Shown here piece after piece: positions 39,601 to 50,001 of a DNA stretch of 64,000 bases. Both the position numbers and the translations under genes were made by a program. The notes under the pieces were generated by a model that was not told where the DNA came from, ran no database searches, and saw nothing but the letters and a program-made list of their open reading frames with translations. Source of the stretch: Branchiostoma floridae (taxonomy: Eukaryota; Chordata; Leptocardii; Amphioxiformes; Branchiostomatidae); NCBI RefSeq assembly GCF_000003815.2, contig NC_049981.1:12493625-12557624 (forward strand). Direction: 5' to 3'. Positions within the stretch are counted from its first letter, which is position 1. Every line of letters starts with the position of its first letter.

Positions 39601-41142
39601 AGAATGGGAGGATCACTAATAACATAATTGTGATGGTTATAGGACTCTGCGTAGAGCTTAGAGTAAATACAAGGCTAGATACCAGGCAATACTTAGGTTA
39701 CATAATTTCTGTCATCGGTATGCTAATGCTGATCACCGTCTATTTCAGGAAGGGGTACGGGCACCTGCGGATCCTTGTGCTGCAGTACACTATCGTGCGC
39801 CCCCTACTGGAATACATCGGAGATGTAGCCGGGGCCGACGGGACACTGAACGATGCTCAGGTGTGAGACTTGATACTATCTGTACTTTTTGAAACGAGAC
39901 TAAAACTAGATACATAATTTTTCTACCGACACCGCTGTTTTCTTCAGGACAGAATGACCCACTTACATCTGACACTTAACCATAAGGACACGTGGCGTCT
40001 GATTTTCCAATGTTTTCTTTTTTTCTCCAGATCTCAGTCCAGGGTGCGTTCGTGTGGCTGACCCCACTGTTTTCTTCAGGACAGAATGACCCACTTACAT
40101 CTGACACTTAACCATAAGGACACGTGGCGTCTGATTTTCCAATGTTTTCTTTTTTCTCCAGATCTCAGTCCAGGGTGCGTTCGTGTGGCTGACCATACTG
40201 CGGCTGTTGTCCACCTTGGTGTGCATGTACGGCTGCATGGTGATCTACCAGAACGTCAGGGAGATGGAGAAATTTCAACACGTCAACATCAGGCCCAAAT
40301 TTATGATGTAAGACTTTAGTCAGCTTATTAGCATCACCATTGGTTATGGCCATGATTAGTCGCGGTTGGCTGGGTGATTATCATACCCTTTCAATATCTC
40401 ATATCTTATTACTTAGTCAATGAAATGAGCGATCTACTGCATACTAATATGACGTCATGTGCAGATTAGAACACGTGATTCGCTGGGTAGACCATGGCGT
40501 CCCCCGTCTCTTTACATTCTTTGTATCAAGACGTGAGTTGAATGATTGATCAGACGGTCATATTGCACTATTCCGTTACAGAGTACAGCTGGTGCTGCTG
40601 ATCTCTAACATGCAAACGGCTCTCCTGTCCATCTTGTCGACTGCAGGCGCCATACCGTGTAACCCTGACACCCTCTTCCCTGTGAGAAGCAGGGCTAACG
40701 GTAACGATCTCTCATGATATTTGAGGTGATCCCTAGTATCCGCTAGTAGCTAGCATAGTCTTCAGAAAATAAAGATTTGCTGGGAAGTATGGAAATGTTC
40801 GTGTTTTAGTGTACTTATTTAGGGACGAATTTCAACTTTATGTAGGCACGGTTATACCTTAAGAAATGTCACATATCAACATGGTACTTACGATGTATTC
40901 ATTTTTTCTTATTTATCACCTTCTATGCAGCTCTGAACCATTTGCTCGTCGTCTTTGAGATGTTGTTGCTAGGGCTTCTCGCTAGGCGGCTCTACCTACA
41001 AGAATACGCCACCCTGCAGAGGGGCGGAAACCACACTCCCACCGCCACCGAGGGAGTCACTAACCCCGCCATGGAAGCTGAGAACGGGGAAGTCCAAACA
41101 GACGATGTAAAGGCACAAGGGGTGAATATCACGTTTGTGTGA
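36620..41142 (+). CDS. SLC51A: Organic solute transporter subunit alpha (OST-alpha), complete
   Basis: OST-alpha pairs with the single-pass OST-beta to move bile acids and steroid conjugates by facilitated diffusion across the basolateral membrane. Eight exons: 36620-36668, 37815-37975, 38453-38526, 39080-39238, 39749-39860, 40162-40307, 40582-40700 and 40931-41142, giving 343 aa (human about 340). The family signature is a Cys cluster in the cytosolic loop after the third helix, here PPCCCCCLCIPKSKLTR. Seven hydrophobic segments are seen: STATVCFALTFGLYA, LLIVLGLFP + MFSMTSLVTLW, YLSVSMLVFFSLL, LRILVLQYTIVRPLLEY, AFVWLTILRLLSTLVCMYG, LVLLISNMQTALLSIL and HLLVVFEMLLLGLLA. DYHGGK matches the conserved F-G-G-K before the Cys cluster. 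All splice phases agree. The OST-beta gene is not in the window. Confidence 0.95.
37310..37510 (+). mobile_element. tRNA-derived SINE (family S2) in SLC51A intron 1
   Basis: A tRNA-like head with A-box-like AGTGGTGGGTAACC and B box GGTTCGAATCCCG (about 37348) is followed by ATTGCATTTGTCAAAAAGAG, CTAGAGGGAATTTCCCCGTA and ATGTAAATGCTGTACG, a likely LINE-type tail. Confidence 0.65.
37815..37975 (+). CDS. SLC51A: SLC51A exon 2 (first membrane segments)
   Basis: Acceptor cctccgcag, donor cca|gttgag, ends phase 0 at GLFP. It carries RALLSTATVCFALTFGLYAE and RRNKLLIVLGLFP. Confidence 0.9.
38453..38526 (+). CDS. SLC51A: SLC51A exon 3
   Basis: 74 nt: MFSMTSLVTLWVPRASLYSN. W-V-P-R matches the W-I-P-R motif in vertebrate OST-alpha. 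Phase 0 to 2. Confidence 0.88.
39080..39238 (+). CDS. SLC51A: SLC51A exon 4 (Cys cluster)
   Basis: YLSVSMLVFFSLLTDYHGGK followed by the five-Cys run PPCCCCCLCIPKS, the hallmark of the Solute_trans_a family. Phase 2 to 2. Confidence 0.95.
39749..39860 (+). CDS. SLC51A: SLC51A exon 5
   Basis: HLRILVLQYTIVRPLLEYIG and ADGTLNDAQ. The family has a conserved L-x-Q-Y/F-x-x-x-K/R-P pattern here. Phase 2 to 0. Confidence 0.9.
39935..40190 (+). repeat. 132-bp tandem duplication covering the exon 6 acceptor
   Basis: AGGACAGAATGACCCACTTA occurs at 39946 and 40078. The duplicated unit includes the acceptor and the first 30 or so bases of exon 6, so a partial exon lies at 40031-40064 ahead of the real one. 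Using the first acceptor would run to a stop after about 25 codons. Confidence 0.9.
40162..40307 (+). CDS. SLC51A: SLC51A exon 6
   Basis: ISVQGAFVWLTILRLLSTLV then CMYGCMVIYQNVREMEKFQH. The downstream of the two duplicated acceptors must be used to keep the frame. Phase 0 to 2. Confidence 0.92.
40582..40700 (+). CDS. SLC51A: SLC51A exon 7
   Basis: VQLVLLISNMQTALLSILST then AIPCNPDTLFP; vertebrate proteins have the analogous K-F-x-x-x-Q-x-x-L-x-x-x-x-x-Q and a Cys-Pro segment. Phase 2 to 1. Confidence 0.92.
40931..41142 (+). CDS. SLC51A: SLC51A exon 8 (last helix, cytosolic tail)
   Basis: ALNHLLVVFEMLLLGLLARR, then a polar tail ending VNITFV and TGA at 41140-41142. N-H-x-L-x-x-x-E matches N-C-H-L-L-I-L-E in vertebrates. 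Confidence 0.92.
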
Positions 41143-43181
41143 AGATCTGGGTGATAGCATACGGCAATATAAGGTCATACCGGTTTGAGAAATGCTGTCC
41201 TTGAAAGCAATATTGTATATGTTCTCCTCTAACTGCAACGATAACGTATCTTTAGAACTAACTTTTGGCCTGGTCACCGGAAAAACATATATGTTTCTTG
41301 GTCCTCCTGCATGTTATCTTTAACCACTACATGCATTGGTATATGATTTGATGTCTTTATTTTCCAAAATCAATTTAACTTCGTGGTTTTAAAGCTTCTG
41401 GTTTTAAATTTCTGGAATTTCTTGCTTGTGGACAGACTCTAAAATACTAAAAAGTGGAAACTTTTTCGTACTTTTCTATCATTTTCTTAATTTCCTATCA
41501 TTATTACCAAGTTGAAATTGTTCCTGACAGTCTGGTGTGTGACCTCCAGTGACCCCTCTGCCAGTGTGCGCCTTCGGAGCAAGCTGGACAGTCCGGTTCA
41601 ACGGAATCACCTCTGATAAACTATAGACTTCAAACGTAGGAATTGATTGAAGAAAAAAGTATGGCTTTGATGGAGTTTGGCAGAGATTGTGTTTGTCTGG
41701 CTGTGTATATAAGATAGAGGAGAGAATTAACCATGTTGTAAAAATGCATCTATACCAGAAGACAGGAAAGTACCATTAGGTCATTCTCCTGCGCAAAGCC
41801 TTGTCCTTGGTCTTTTCATGTACAGTATAACGTGGGGCGGCTCTGGTAAACTTGGCTGGCGTTTTCACATTTGTGAGAGTGGTCTATAGCCAGTTGTCAG
41901 CCAATCGGAGAATCGCATTAATGTTTTAGGTAAAATCGATTCTCTGATTGGCAGACATCTGGTTAGAGGCCACGCCCACAAAAAAGTGGAAACCTCGGTT
42001 TAGTAGAGCCTACCCAATGCATACAGCACAGGCCGCGACCGAGGCTCTAGTAGTGTGCACTAGAAGAACCATGGTCTTGATAATTTATTCGTATGGGTCC
42101 TGGTACATTTACGCCAGCCAGGCGAATCAGATATCTTTCATTAAAACTAGTGCTAGGGTATTACCTCATTTGCAACACTACATGTTTATATCAAAAAGTA
42201 GTTCAATGAAAATTTATATTATGTCATTATAAAGGAGTTAGGTATGGAGGGAAATGTATGTTAGGACTTTTAGTATTGCATAGCAGTATAACCTGTAATA
42301 AAGACCACCACAAGGAGCTATGTTTACTACGCATTCGGAAACCAAACTGGTGTACATTTGTTATGTATAGGATGAACTACTGTCAATATAGTTTGTACCC
42401 TGTAGCTTTCTTTTACATCATATAGAACAAAATATTTTTATCATGTACTATATGATGACCTCAACGAGAGGTTTGATGGTTGTATCCGGAAAACGTATCT
42501 TATAACTGTGTCTACAAACCAGTGTATGTTAGTGTATATGTCGAATTCATTGCATCTTCCGTATGGTTGGCTAAGTGGTATTTGGTGATTTGGATATCCT
42601 TTTTTTCAGATGTGATGAACTGGACGAACAGAAAGTAAAAATGTCGGTACCTGCGCAACCAGTTACCTTTAAGTTATGACATTATATTTCATATTTTCTG
42701 TTCTTTATTACTTTCTTTGCTTGTTTTTAAATAAAACCAATGACATTAAAACTATCAGAACGTTATTCATAACCGCCTATAGCACCGCCCAAGTAAGCTA
42801 CTCGATATACCTTTACTACGTACTATGTACATGTACTAACTAGTACTAATCAACCATTAACAGAGCTTAAAGCGAGAGAAATACAAAATGTTCCACCCAT
42901 ATCTAATTACTTGCTTATATGCCTGTTGTCCATTCTTGGTCGGAAGCGAAAATTTGTATGTAGTTGATTAAATGCAATTATATATATATATATAAAACAT
43001 TTGTAGTTAATGTTAACACAATTAAAAAGGTTGCCATGACCTGCCATTTCATCCTCCTGAAAAACGTCGCTATTTTATACCCTCTGTACTAAATTATCCC
43101 TGCGTTTTATTGACATTTCAAGTATCATATAACCCAGAGGCATATAATACAAATAGCAACATAATTGTATCCAAGTTATCA
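41143..43181. other. Convergent intergenic region between SLC51A and ADAM10 copy a
   Basis: The two genes converge here, so it holds both 3' UTRs. An AATAAA on the plus strand lies at 42730. Apart from a small inverted repeat, no exon or RNA gene is recognised. Confidence 0.6.
41878..41972. mobile_element. Short inverted-repeat element
   Basis: Arms about 38 nt long: GTCAGCCAATCGGAGAATCG near 41896 and CGATTCTCTGATTGGCAGAC near 41937, with a loop of about 15. Imperfect pairing; it looks like a small foldback MITE. Confidence 0.65.
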
Positions 43182-43331
43182 TCATGATGGCTGTAAACTC
43201 AAGCTGTCTATTCTAGCCTTTTTCCGTGCCTGTTCAATACTACTGGGGACCACGGCATTCAAGCAAAAGATCACGCCAACAAGGACACCTATGACACCTA
43301 GAATGCCCAGCAGTATGACCCACCAATTGTT
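43182..43331 (-). CDS. ADAM10: ADAM10a exon 14: TM helix and short tail
   Basis: 49 codons, phase 0: [20 protein letters not shown] then [20 protein letters not shown] and a stop at 43182-43184. W-W at the membrane entry matches vertebrate ADAM10 (AHWWAVLL). Confidence 0.92.
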   Translation of the reverse strand, partial: NNWWVILLGILGVIGVLVGVIFCLNAVVPSSIEQARKKARIDSLSLQPS

Positions 43332-46300
43332 CTGAAAAACATGAGAAAGATTTGATTATGACAACAAAGCTTATTAAAACGTTCTCATCAGATGCGTAAT
43401 TCTTTGAGTATATGATTTACTCTTTGGTATTTGAGCCACGTTAACAGATTAGCATAGTAGTCAAAATTTCTCTTAAGGTTATGGTAATATAATCTTTAAA
43501 CACCTAAACAAACAACGCTGTTAAGCGCAATCGTGTTCTTACCTTAACCCATTCCGTCCCCTCATCAGTTAGCAAGAGCCGTTTTATCCTAGCCAGGGGA
43601 CCGTCAATGTCCACTTCGCGACATTTTCGCAAGGCGTCGCAGTAGCCCTTGTTGTTGTCACACGGACTGCCAACGGGTTTGAGGATTGTTCTTGCTGTGT
43701 AAGGCTTACAGGAACCTGGTTGTCCTAGAGACAAAAGATGACGTGATCATGTAGTAAACTGACGATCAAGAACATCCGCTGCAGTACCAAAGCTAAGAAA
43801 CCCATTATCGAAGTACGCGCAACTTTCGTTTCCCCAACATTTACCAACTTATAGCTACCAAATTACCGAATATCATGAACATTTATTTTTATCTTCTCGA
43901 GTTATGCTGTTTACATACATAAACAAACACTCATCCACAGCCACTCCTCCATAGCAACCAAAAATATAGCCTCCACCAGTAGTAAAGAAAGTGGCGCACA
44001 CCTGGCTGTTGGCAGCAGACCTGACAGAGATCCTTGACGTTACTTCCGTCTGCCTTTAACGTGCACTGACAACTCTCCATGTTATCTAGGTCACAGATAG
44101 AACCAACACACTCCTGGTCGGTGGGACGAAAAAAACAAACAATACGTTTGTTGCATGGTAGCCACCCGTTCTGCTATTACTACATAAACTTGCAAGTGGT
44201 AGCTCTTGGTATCAAAACAATAATTGTTCTAAGTCTGGGGAACAAACATGCAGTTTAAGTCGTTTGAACGTTGCTCAAGGGGAACATCCCAAATGACATT
44301 GTACGTTTTCGGCTATTGACATATAAGAATAATGAGTCGACATTGCAGTGACTAAAGTAGCAACAAAAATTACAGCAATAAGAAAAATGTTCGATGATTT
44401 AAAGTATAAGGCTTTGCTTTTGTTTGATGTTAACATGTTCAACCATTCCGTTCACTTTTGTGAAAAAGCTCAATAAATATGCTATGTATGTCTGTATTAA
44501 CGGCTTATTTTCAAAAGTAACGGATATAGGTCACCCCGCAGATTAAGGTCAACTAGCGTTGATGATGTTCTGCATAAAAAGTTTATGAAGGTTAACTTAC
44601 ACCGCCCACGCATGTATTTGAGCCCTCTGCGCACGATCCAGACTTGTTCGCAGGCTTCGGACAGTCGGCGGAAATACCCGAACAGCTTGCCGACAGCGCG
44701 CACTCGGTCTCCTTCGTGCAGACCTCGGACGCGGAGCGATACGAGCAAGTCTCCGGGTTGCAACACGGTCCTTCACTTGGACTAATTGAGAATTTGGACA
44801 AATAAAGCTTAAGTTTGTTATTGATTCTCTTGTCGTTAAAATGTTCACAAGTACACAAAGTACACAATGTACATCAGCCTTTGATATTTGTATGTGCCAT
44901 ATTACAAAAGTTTTTTTTCTTTGAAGAAGACCTTTATTGTACATTTTTACAAAGGCAAAACATGTATATGAAAGTATCACAGATCTAGTCTAACACAGAT
45001 GTTCCGCTTCTTCTCGCTTCTTGGTAACGGTGAAAATGTGGGACTAGAACTCACCTACAAGTGGCCCCTTGTTTCCTAGTGCAGCCTACCCCAATGACGC
45101 CAGGGGTCGCTCCGTTACAGCACCTGTCGCCAATCCGATCACAGACATCCTGGAAGCCACAGTCACACTCCTCTCCTTCTTCAACTATACCATTACCACA
45201 CAGGGTAGCTTGTTCGACTGAAAATGTATACAAAAACCAAGGATAAAAGCTCCTTGCAAAAACGTAGTTTACAAGGTATAAAATTATGGTGTTCAACACC
45301 AAAGACACATGTTCAACTGTGCATTTGGATAGTGTTCAGCACCAAGGACAGGTATGTTCACGTATATGTGGATTGTGTTCAGCACCAAGGACAGGCATGT
45401 TCACTTGTGTGTGAATTGTGTTCAGCACCAAGGACAGGTATGTTCACCTGTGTGTGAATTGTGTTCAGCACCAAGGACAGGCATGTTTACCAGTGTGTAG
45501 ATAGTGGTCAGCACTACGGACAGGCAATGTTCATTTGTATATAGAGGACGTCCAGAACCAAGAAGAGGCATGTTCACTTCTGAAACGAAACAATTTGCTC
45601 CGAAGTATTTACCTTCAAAGCATCTGAAGGCTCTAGCAGCTACAGTAAGTGACATCCTGTCCACGCTACAGCGGGACATCTTGCTGTTGTTGGGGCGGTC
45701 TCCTGAAGTGGCTTGCGCAAACATGATGTAGTTCCCGTCAAAACCACCAGGTGTGCACATTGGCGGGTCGTGCTGTAAGGGAGTAAAACACGTGTCTAGC
45801 TATGTTAAATGAAACAAAAGTAAGCATAATACTTGCTATATATTGACTTTTTCTCATCAACAGTAACTTTTTCTCCGTTCAATGTAACGATTTTATCTTA
45901 GTAAGTTTTGCCACATATCATGTACAGCTTTCATTGCGGCTATTTGTCGGCCTCTTTTGCTTATGGTATGCTTTATTCTGGTTGCATATTGTTCTAATCT
46001 TATTCACTTTTTAGGCTTGATGACAGAAACTTTGTGAAATAAGAAGTGATGTATCGCGGTACAATCAGAAGACAGTGCATGGTAAGCCATAAAAAGCCCT
46101 AGCCACGAAGCCTCGAATGGAGGCTACAGATACGCATGTTTTGATGACGTCATACAGACTTATCTGTGACGCACAGGATGACATCAGACAAACTTAACAG
46201 TGACGCACGTGATGACGTCAGTCATAAAATGTACTTACCGGTGACCCCCAGCTGTGTCCAATTTCGTGTGCGAAGGTGATGTGTGAGACCTTGGTGGGGA

Positions 46301-49300
46301 TGTGGTTACCGAACAACTGTACTGTCACTAGCCCCGTGTTCCGTGACTGGAAAATCCCAGCATAACTCAGATGGCTACAGAAGAAGGATGGAGAGATTCA
46401 GAGATGTGTCACTGGTTCACATCTATGCACGGGGTCACGTATAAAAATTTGTGCGCTCCAATAGGCAATGTTGATTTGATTATGTACCCAAAACTGATGC
46501 TAGCGTGCAAATAAAAAAAAATTGGCAAATAAAAGAGTTGCCTCCAATATGAAATGGTCTGGAAGGTTGAACAAATGACAAACTTTGAGTATTGAGTACT
46601 GAACAATAGATTCTTCATTTTCGTTTCATGATTCTTCTTCTTTGACCTTGGAATTGACGTTGACATAATTACGTACATGTTTTCAGGTGTATATTTTCGT
46701 CTACAGGATGTATTTGATGTATTTTGTACAATTTAAAGCATGGTCAAAAACTTTAATTTTTAATTTTTGGATACTGTACTGCCGAAAATTGATGCGCGCG
46801 CAGATGTCCTCCATAAAATCAAATTAACATGACCTTACCTAGAACATATGGCCCCTGTCCAGGCTATCCCTAGAGTCCCTTCAAAGTCCCTGTCTGTAAA
46901 GCCATAAGCCAGGCAGTAGTCGTTGTGGTTCATGTTGGAGATGTGGTCTAAGTATGCCTCCGCGCCAATGAAGTCCTCCCGAAATGGGTTGTCCGGGTAG
47001 ACTTTATCCTCAGTAGTGTTGATCTGGGATCAGAGGGAAATAGAAAGAACACTGAAAGCTGATTAGATACATAGTTATTCTGAAACCTGTACCCAAAATA
47101 TAAGTTGTCGCAGAAATAACAGAAACATGCTTTTGATAACTGTTAGGCTGGTATGACAAGATGGTTGAAGGTGTGTCGATGCCGATTACCGAATAGAAAA
47201 CTAATAGAAATATCATTAGCTAATTAGATCATCAACGTTTCGCCAGAATTCAAGTATGTTGAATCACATAATACTACATGCATGTTTTTAAGTGTAGAAA
47301 TTGAAATATACGTAATGTAGTACATGTTACATATATTGTTTAGAATATTGCATAGATCATTTTGCATTCCATACGAGAATACAAGAACGAACATTTTGTA
47401 CAATAATTCTATATATTCTTTTTAGAGCTTATCTTCTAAGGGACCAACTATAGTTTGCCTGCGTTTCATAGTTATAATCAAGTCTTTATCTCTAAGTTGT
47501 TTTCGATGTTGCGTTGTTTTTAGGACCCACCTTTAGTCTAGAGACGGTTACACCGTACCCCGTCCTCCCATCCAACTCCAGCGGGCGGTAGATCAGGTTA
47601 GCCGCCTTCACGTGAGCGGCTATCTGGGCAACGGTCGCCTCCCAAGTTCTGTACTTCCTGTATAAAAAAGACATAGAAACTGTGTAAATACTAGAAAAAT
47701 ACTTGCAGCGTCTTGATCTGGGTTAGAAGGGTACCCATGGAAGAGTAAAGAGAACTTCAACACAAATGTACATTATTATTTGCAATAGAAGAAATAAAAC
47801 AATGAATTGACGAAAACTTACTCGAAGAACTTGTGGTCCGCCATGATGAAGATAGGGCACGTGTTTTTGTCGCCAGGAGCACGCCGATGTCTCTGATGAG
47901 GCGGAGAGTACTTCTTCTTTTCATGCAACAAATCAGTGCCGTCCTTATCCTTGGGTACAGATAACAAGAAAGCAAAATGCAAATGATTTAAACCGACAGA
48001 CAAAAACTTACAAAACACAAATATTCTGTAGGGAACAATGCAATAACATTGCACAGGAGTAATGATCTGCTCAACCCTATAAGAGACAGTATCTATAAAT
48101 TGACTTTGTTTTTCACTTTGACGATGGTAGGTATCGACTTCCGAGCACCTTTGACCCATTCATGACGTCACACATCCACAGGATCACTGCGCGTCAAGTG
48201 AGTCAAAGTTCTTATGAAAAGGATGAAGAAGAATTAAATTACGATGTATGAATTAAGAAGTATGAATCGTGCCAGCACAGATGAGGATTTATTCTATATT
48301 TTTCATGAGTTTTACTTTACATGAAAAACAAATACTTTTGATACCAACCTCTTCTGATTGGTCGTGTGGCTCAATAACAACATGGTCTTCGTGTACCCCA
48401 CACCGGGCCTTGTGTCCATGAGGAGCAGGGTCTATCACATCCTGAGCCTTGTACATGACCGAGTGGAAGTCCTGTGTACTGTTGAAGTAACGTTCCGCAG
48501 GCTCGATGTAGTAATCATCGTCAGACGTGTAGACAAACCCCTCAAACCGTCCGGCTATGATGCTGCCGTGGCAAACACTTTTCGGATCACCTGTTCATCA
48601 GAGAAATGTTAACGTCATATGAGATGAAAACTAGTATTTATACCCTGTGTTGCCAATGATATGGAATTTTTCGATTTTACACGGTGTATATATCAAATAC
48701 ATCATAATCTGGACCACTTTAAATGCTTAGTTAGAATCGGCAATTTAGTATGCTCAATGTGACATGTTATCTATGAGATAGAAAAAATCATTCGCAACTT
48801 CAAGAAACATAATCATTCAGTTTCATTAAGTTGTTGATAAGTAGAGGGGCATAGATTGTATCTCGAGAAATAACGTTCAGTTTGGACGTCACACACAAGT
48901 TATGCACAGTAAGTGGAAACTAGGTTTGATCCAATCACAACAAGACGGACGTCCCCTTCTTCGACATCTGAATTCTTTAACATGCCTTGTTCTTATCTTG
49001 GATCTGTAAGCTCCAGAACGCTCGAACGCCTACCGGTACAATCTGCTCATGTTCGAATCGGTCCAGCATCTGGTCCACTGATTTTTTCAGGTCCGGTTTT
49101 TTGGACCGGTCCAACATAGAAACGGTCTTGTACTGGTACACCGCACTAGTACCCACCCCTAATGTGACCCATTATGCCGCACTTACCAACGACATGTCCT
49201 GAGTAGATATGTGACAGGTCCATCTGCTGGATCCCGCCTGTCGTCTCCAGCTGAAAGTCCCTGCTGAACATACTGTTGTCTTTGCTCATCTGGAGATGGA

Positions 49301-50001
49301 AGTCCCTAAAACAGAACAAACATTTCTCCGTTGAACAAACGTTTCTCCGTTTGATGGGTAATTACAATTCAAGATTGACATTATATTGGCACAGCAATCT
49401 TCACCTATTTTGAATTGATTTCCATGTACATGACCACTGTACATAAGGACTTGAAAAATGATAATGACCACTATACATAGGATTATTGATACTTGGGTCA
49501 ACTGGAAAACAATCATCAAGTGAGTACCAAAACGTGAAGACAATGCAGAAGTGGTCACTATTTCAAATCTGACTGAATATGTCAGATGTAACTGAAAAAT
49601 ACATGTTACTTGATACGTACGATCTTACACAGTTTGAACGTACTTTAAATTGCGGCTCTGCGACTACATAAAAACGTAGGGAAAGCACATGAAATAGTTT
49701 TTATTTCTGATCGTACCTTCCATGAGCGAAGAAGGCCAGATGGACCCGGCTTTCCTCCGGTAGAACGGCTCTCCTTGCCCGCTGGTGTTTGGCATGTAAC
49801 CTGTCCGTGTCGTACCGTAACCCCTCAAAATGTGTCACAAACTGGTTCAACTGCTCACCTGGTAACAAGAGTACAAACATATGGGGTACGGAAAGTAAGG
49901 AATAGTCTTCTAATAATATATGCTACGAGCTTACCTGTACTGTTAAAACTGACGTACCGTTTTCGATGTTTGTCCGGTTGTTGGTCCAAAAACATTTGTT
50001 G
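43182..50001 (-). CDS. ADAM10: ADAM10-type membrane metalloprotease, copy a
   Basis: ADAM10 is a type I membrane zinc protease that sheds ectodomains, including Notch. Minus-strand exons in order: 49935-50001 (tentative), 49717-49858, 49187-49305, 48349-48590, 47822-47949, 47531-47657, 46839-47023, 46239-46374, 45613-45772, 45055-45217, 44601-44781, 44002-44113, 43543-43724, 43182-43331. Domains: pro-domain with [11 protein letters not shown] and [10 protein letters not shown], Cys-switch-like ARCGVHED, basic RHRR processing site, catalytic site [11 protein letters not shown] with Met-turn NYIMFAQAT, disintegrin-like [15 protein letters not shown], Cys-rich region, [15 protein letters not shown] stalk and one TM helix. 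All phases agree. The cytosolic tail is far shorter than in vertebrates (about 22 residues), lacking the Pro-rich SH3 region. The signal-peptide exon is not found. It is a cellular sheddase, not a venom disintegrin. Confidence 0.95.
43543..43724 (-). CDS. ADAM10: ADAM10a exon 13: Cys-rich end and stalk
   Basis: [34 protein letters not shown] and [17 protein letters not shown]-x-x-x-x-C-R-x-V-D-x-D-G-P-L-A-R is near identical to vertebrate ADAM10. Ends phase 0 at aag|gtaaga. Confidence 0.95.
43770..43990 (+). mobile_element. Dispersed element family X fragment in ADAM10a intron
   Basis: CGCTGCAGTACC, CCCATTATCGAA, CTTTCGTTTCCCCAACA and TCTTCTCGAGTTATGCTGTT, then CCAAAAATATAGCC, as in the larger copies at 11265 and 20526. 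Confidence 0.6.
44002..44113 (-). CDS. ADAM10: ADAM10a exon 12: Cys-rich
   Basis: 112 nt, phase 0 to 1: [20 protein letters not shown] and [11 protein letters not shown]. The spacing of C-x-x-S-I-C and L-C-x-V-C-C fits ADAM10. Confidence 0.93.
44601..44781 (-). CDS. ADAM10: ADAM10a exon 11: disintegrin/Cys-rich
   Basis: 181 nt, phase 2 to 0: [20 protein letters not shown] and [14 protein letters not shown]-x-G-P-C-C is conserved in vertebrate ADAM10. The donor is ggcggt|gtaagt. Confidence 0.93.
45055..45217 (-). CDS. ADAM10: ADAM10a exon 10: disintegrin-like core
   Basis: 163 nt, phase 1 to 2: [38 protein letters not shown]. No RGD is present; the loop is of the ADAM10 type. Confidence 0.95.
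45289..45590. repeat. 43-bp minisatellite, seven units
   Basis: Units start GTGTTCAGCACCAAGGACAG at 45289, 45332, 45375, 45418, 45461, 45504 and 45547, spaced exactly 43. The outer units are more diverged. The array ends about 23 bases from the donor of the ADAM10a exon at 45613. Open frames across it are incidental. Confidence 0.95.
45613..45772 (-). CDS. ADAM10: ADAM10a exon 9: third zinc His and Met-turn
   Basis: 160 nt, phase 0 to 1: [20 protein letters not shown] then [18 protein letters not shown]. The first codon is the third zinc-binding His; Met in NYIM is the Met-turn. Confidence 0.95.
46239..46374 (-). CDS. ADAM10: ADAM10a exon 8: catalytic helix
   Basis: 136 nt, phase 2 to 0: [20 protein letters not shown] then [15 protein letters not shown]. 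The HExxH with Glu catalytic base is intact; the intron separates the third His. Confidence 0.96.
46485..46675 (+). repeat. Dispersed repeat R1, copy 2 (ADAM10a intron)
   Basis: CCAAAACTGATGC, GTGCAAATAAAAA, GAACAATAGATTCTTCATTT and TTGGAATTGACGTTGACAT as in 4190-4390. Confidence 0.6.
46839..47023 (-). CDS. ADAM10: ADAM10a exon 7: metalloprotease
   Basis: 185 nt, phase 0 to 2: [40 protein letters not shown] and [14 protein letters not shown] and D-Y-C-L-A-Y-x-F-T-D-R-D-F are near identical to vertebrate ADAM10. Confidence 0.96.
47531..47657 (-). CDS. ADAM10: ADAM10a exon 6: metalloprotease
   Basis: 127 nt, phase 2 to 0: [20 protein letters not shown] and [20 protein letters not shown]. The donor is aaag|gtgggt. 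Confidence 0.94.
47822..47949 (-). CDS. ADAM10: ADAM10a exon 5: furin-type site and start of protease
   Basis: 128 nt, phase 0 to 2: [20 protein letters not shown] then [18 protein letters not shown] sits where RKKR is cleaved by proprotein convertases in vertebrates. Confidence 0.92.
48349..48590 (-). CDS. ADAM10: ADAM10a exon 4: pro-domain
   Basis: 242 nt, phase 1 to 0: [41 protein letters not shown] and [17 protein letters not shown]. The Cys in RCGV is the likely cysteine switch. Confidence 0.95.
48960..49165 (-). mobile_element. Short interspersed element remnant
   Basis: Hairpin GGTCCGGTTTTTTGGACCGG near 49090 and a terminus ACTAGTACCCACCCCTAATG near 49146, which read in reverse is the TTAGGGGTGGGTACTAGT start seen in many animal short elements. 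Confidence 0.45.
49187..49305 (-). CDS. ADAM10: ADAM10a exon 3: pro-domain
   Basis: 119 nt, phase 2 to 1: [20 protein letters not shown] and [12 protein letters not shown]. Vertebrate ADAM10 has T-S-H-I-Y-T-G-H at the same place. Confidence 0.95.
49717..49858 (-). CDS. ADAM10: ADAM10a exon 2: pro-domain start
   Basis: 142 nt, phase 1 to 2: [20 protein letters not shown] then [21 protein letters not shown]-x-K-H-Q-R-A-x-R-A-V is diagnostic. Confidence 0.94.
49935..50001 (-). CDS. ADAM10: Possible ADAM10a N-terminal exon
   Basis: Reverse complement has acceptor cattcag, 67 nt open ([20 protein letters not shown]) and donor acag|gtaagc ending phase 1, the phase exon 2 requires. It has no signal peptide and no clear family similarity, so it may be an extra internal exon or chance. 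The true signal exon may lie in the gap at 50388 or elsewhere up to 52800. Confidence 0.35.

Noticed and set aside
40031-40064. Separate SLC51A exon
   Set aside because: It is the duplicated 5' part of exon 6; using it leads to a stop after about 25 codons.
45224-45760. Repetitive frames over the 43-bp minisatellite
   Set aside because: No start context, no domain, and the repeat explains the lack of stops.
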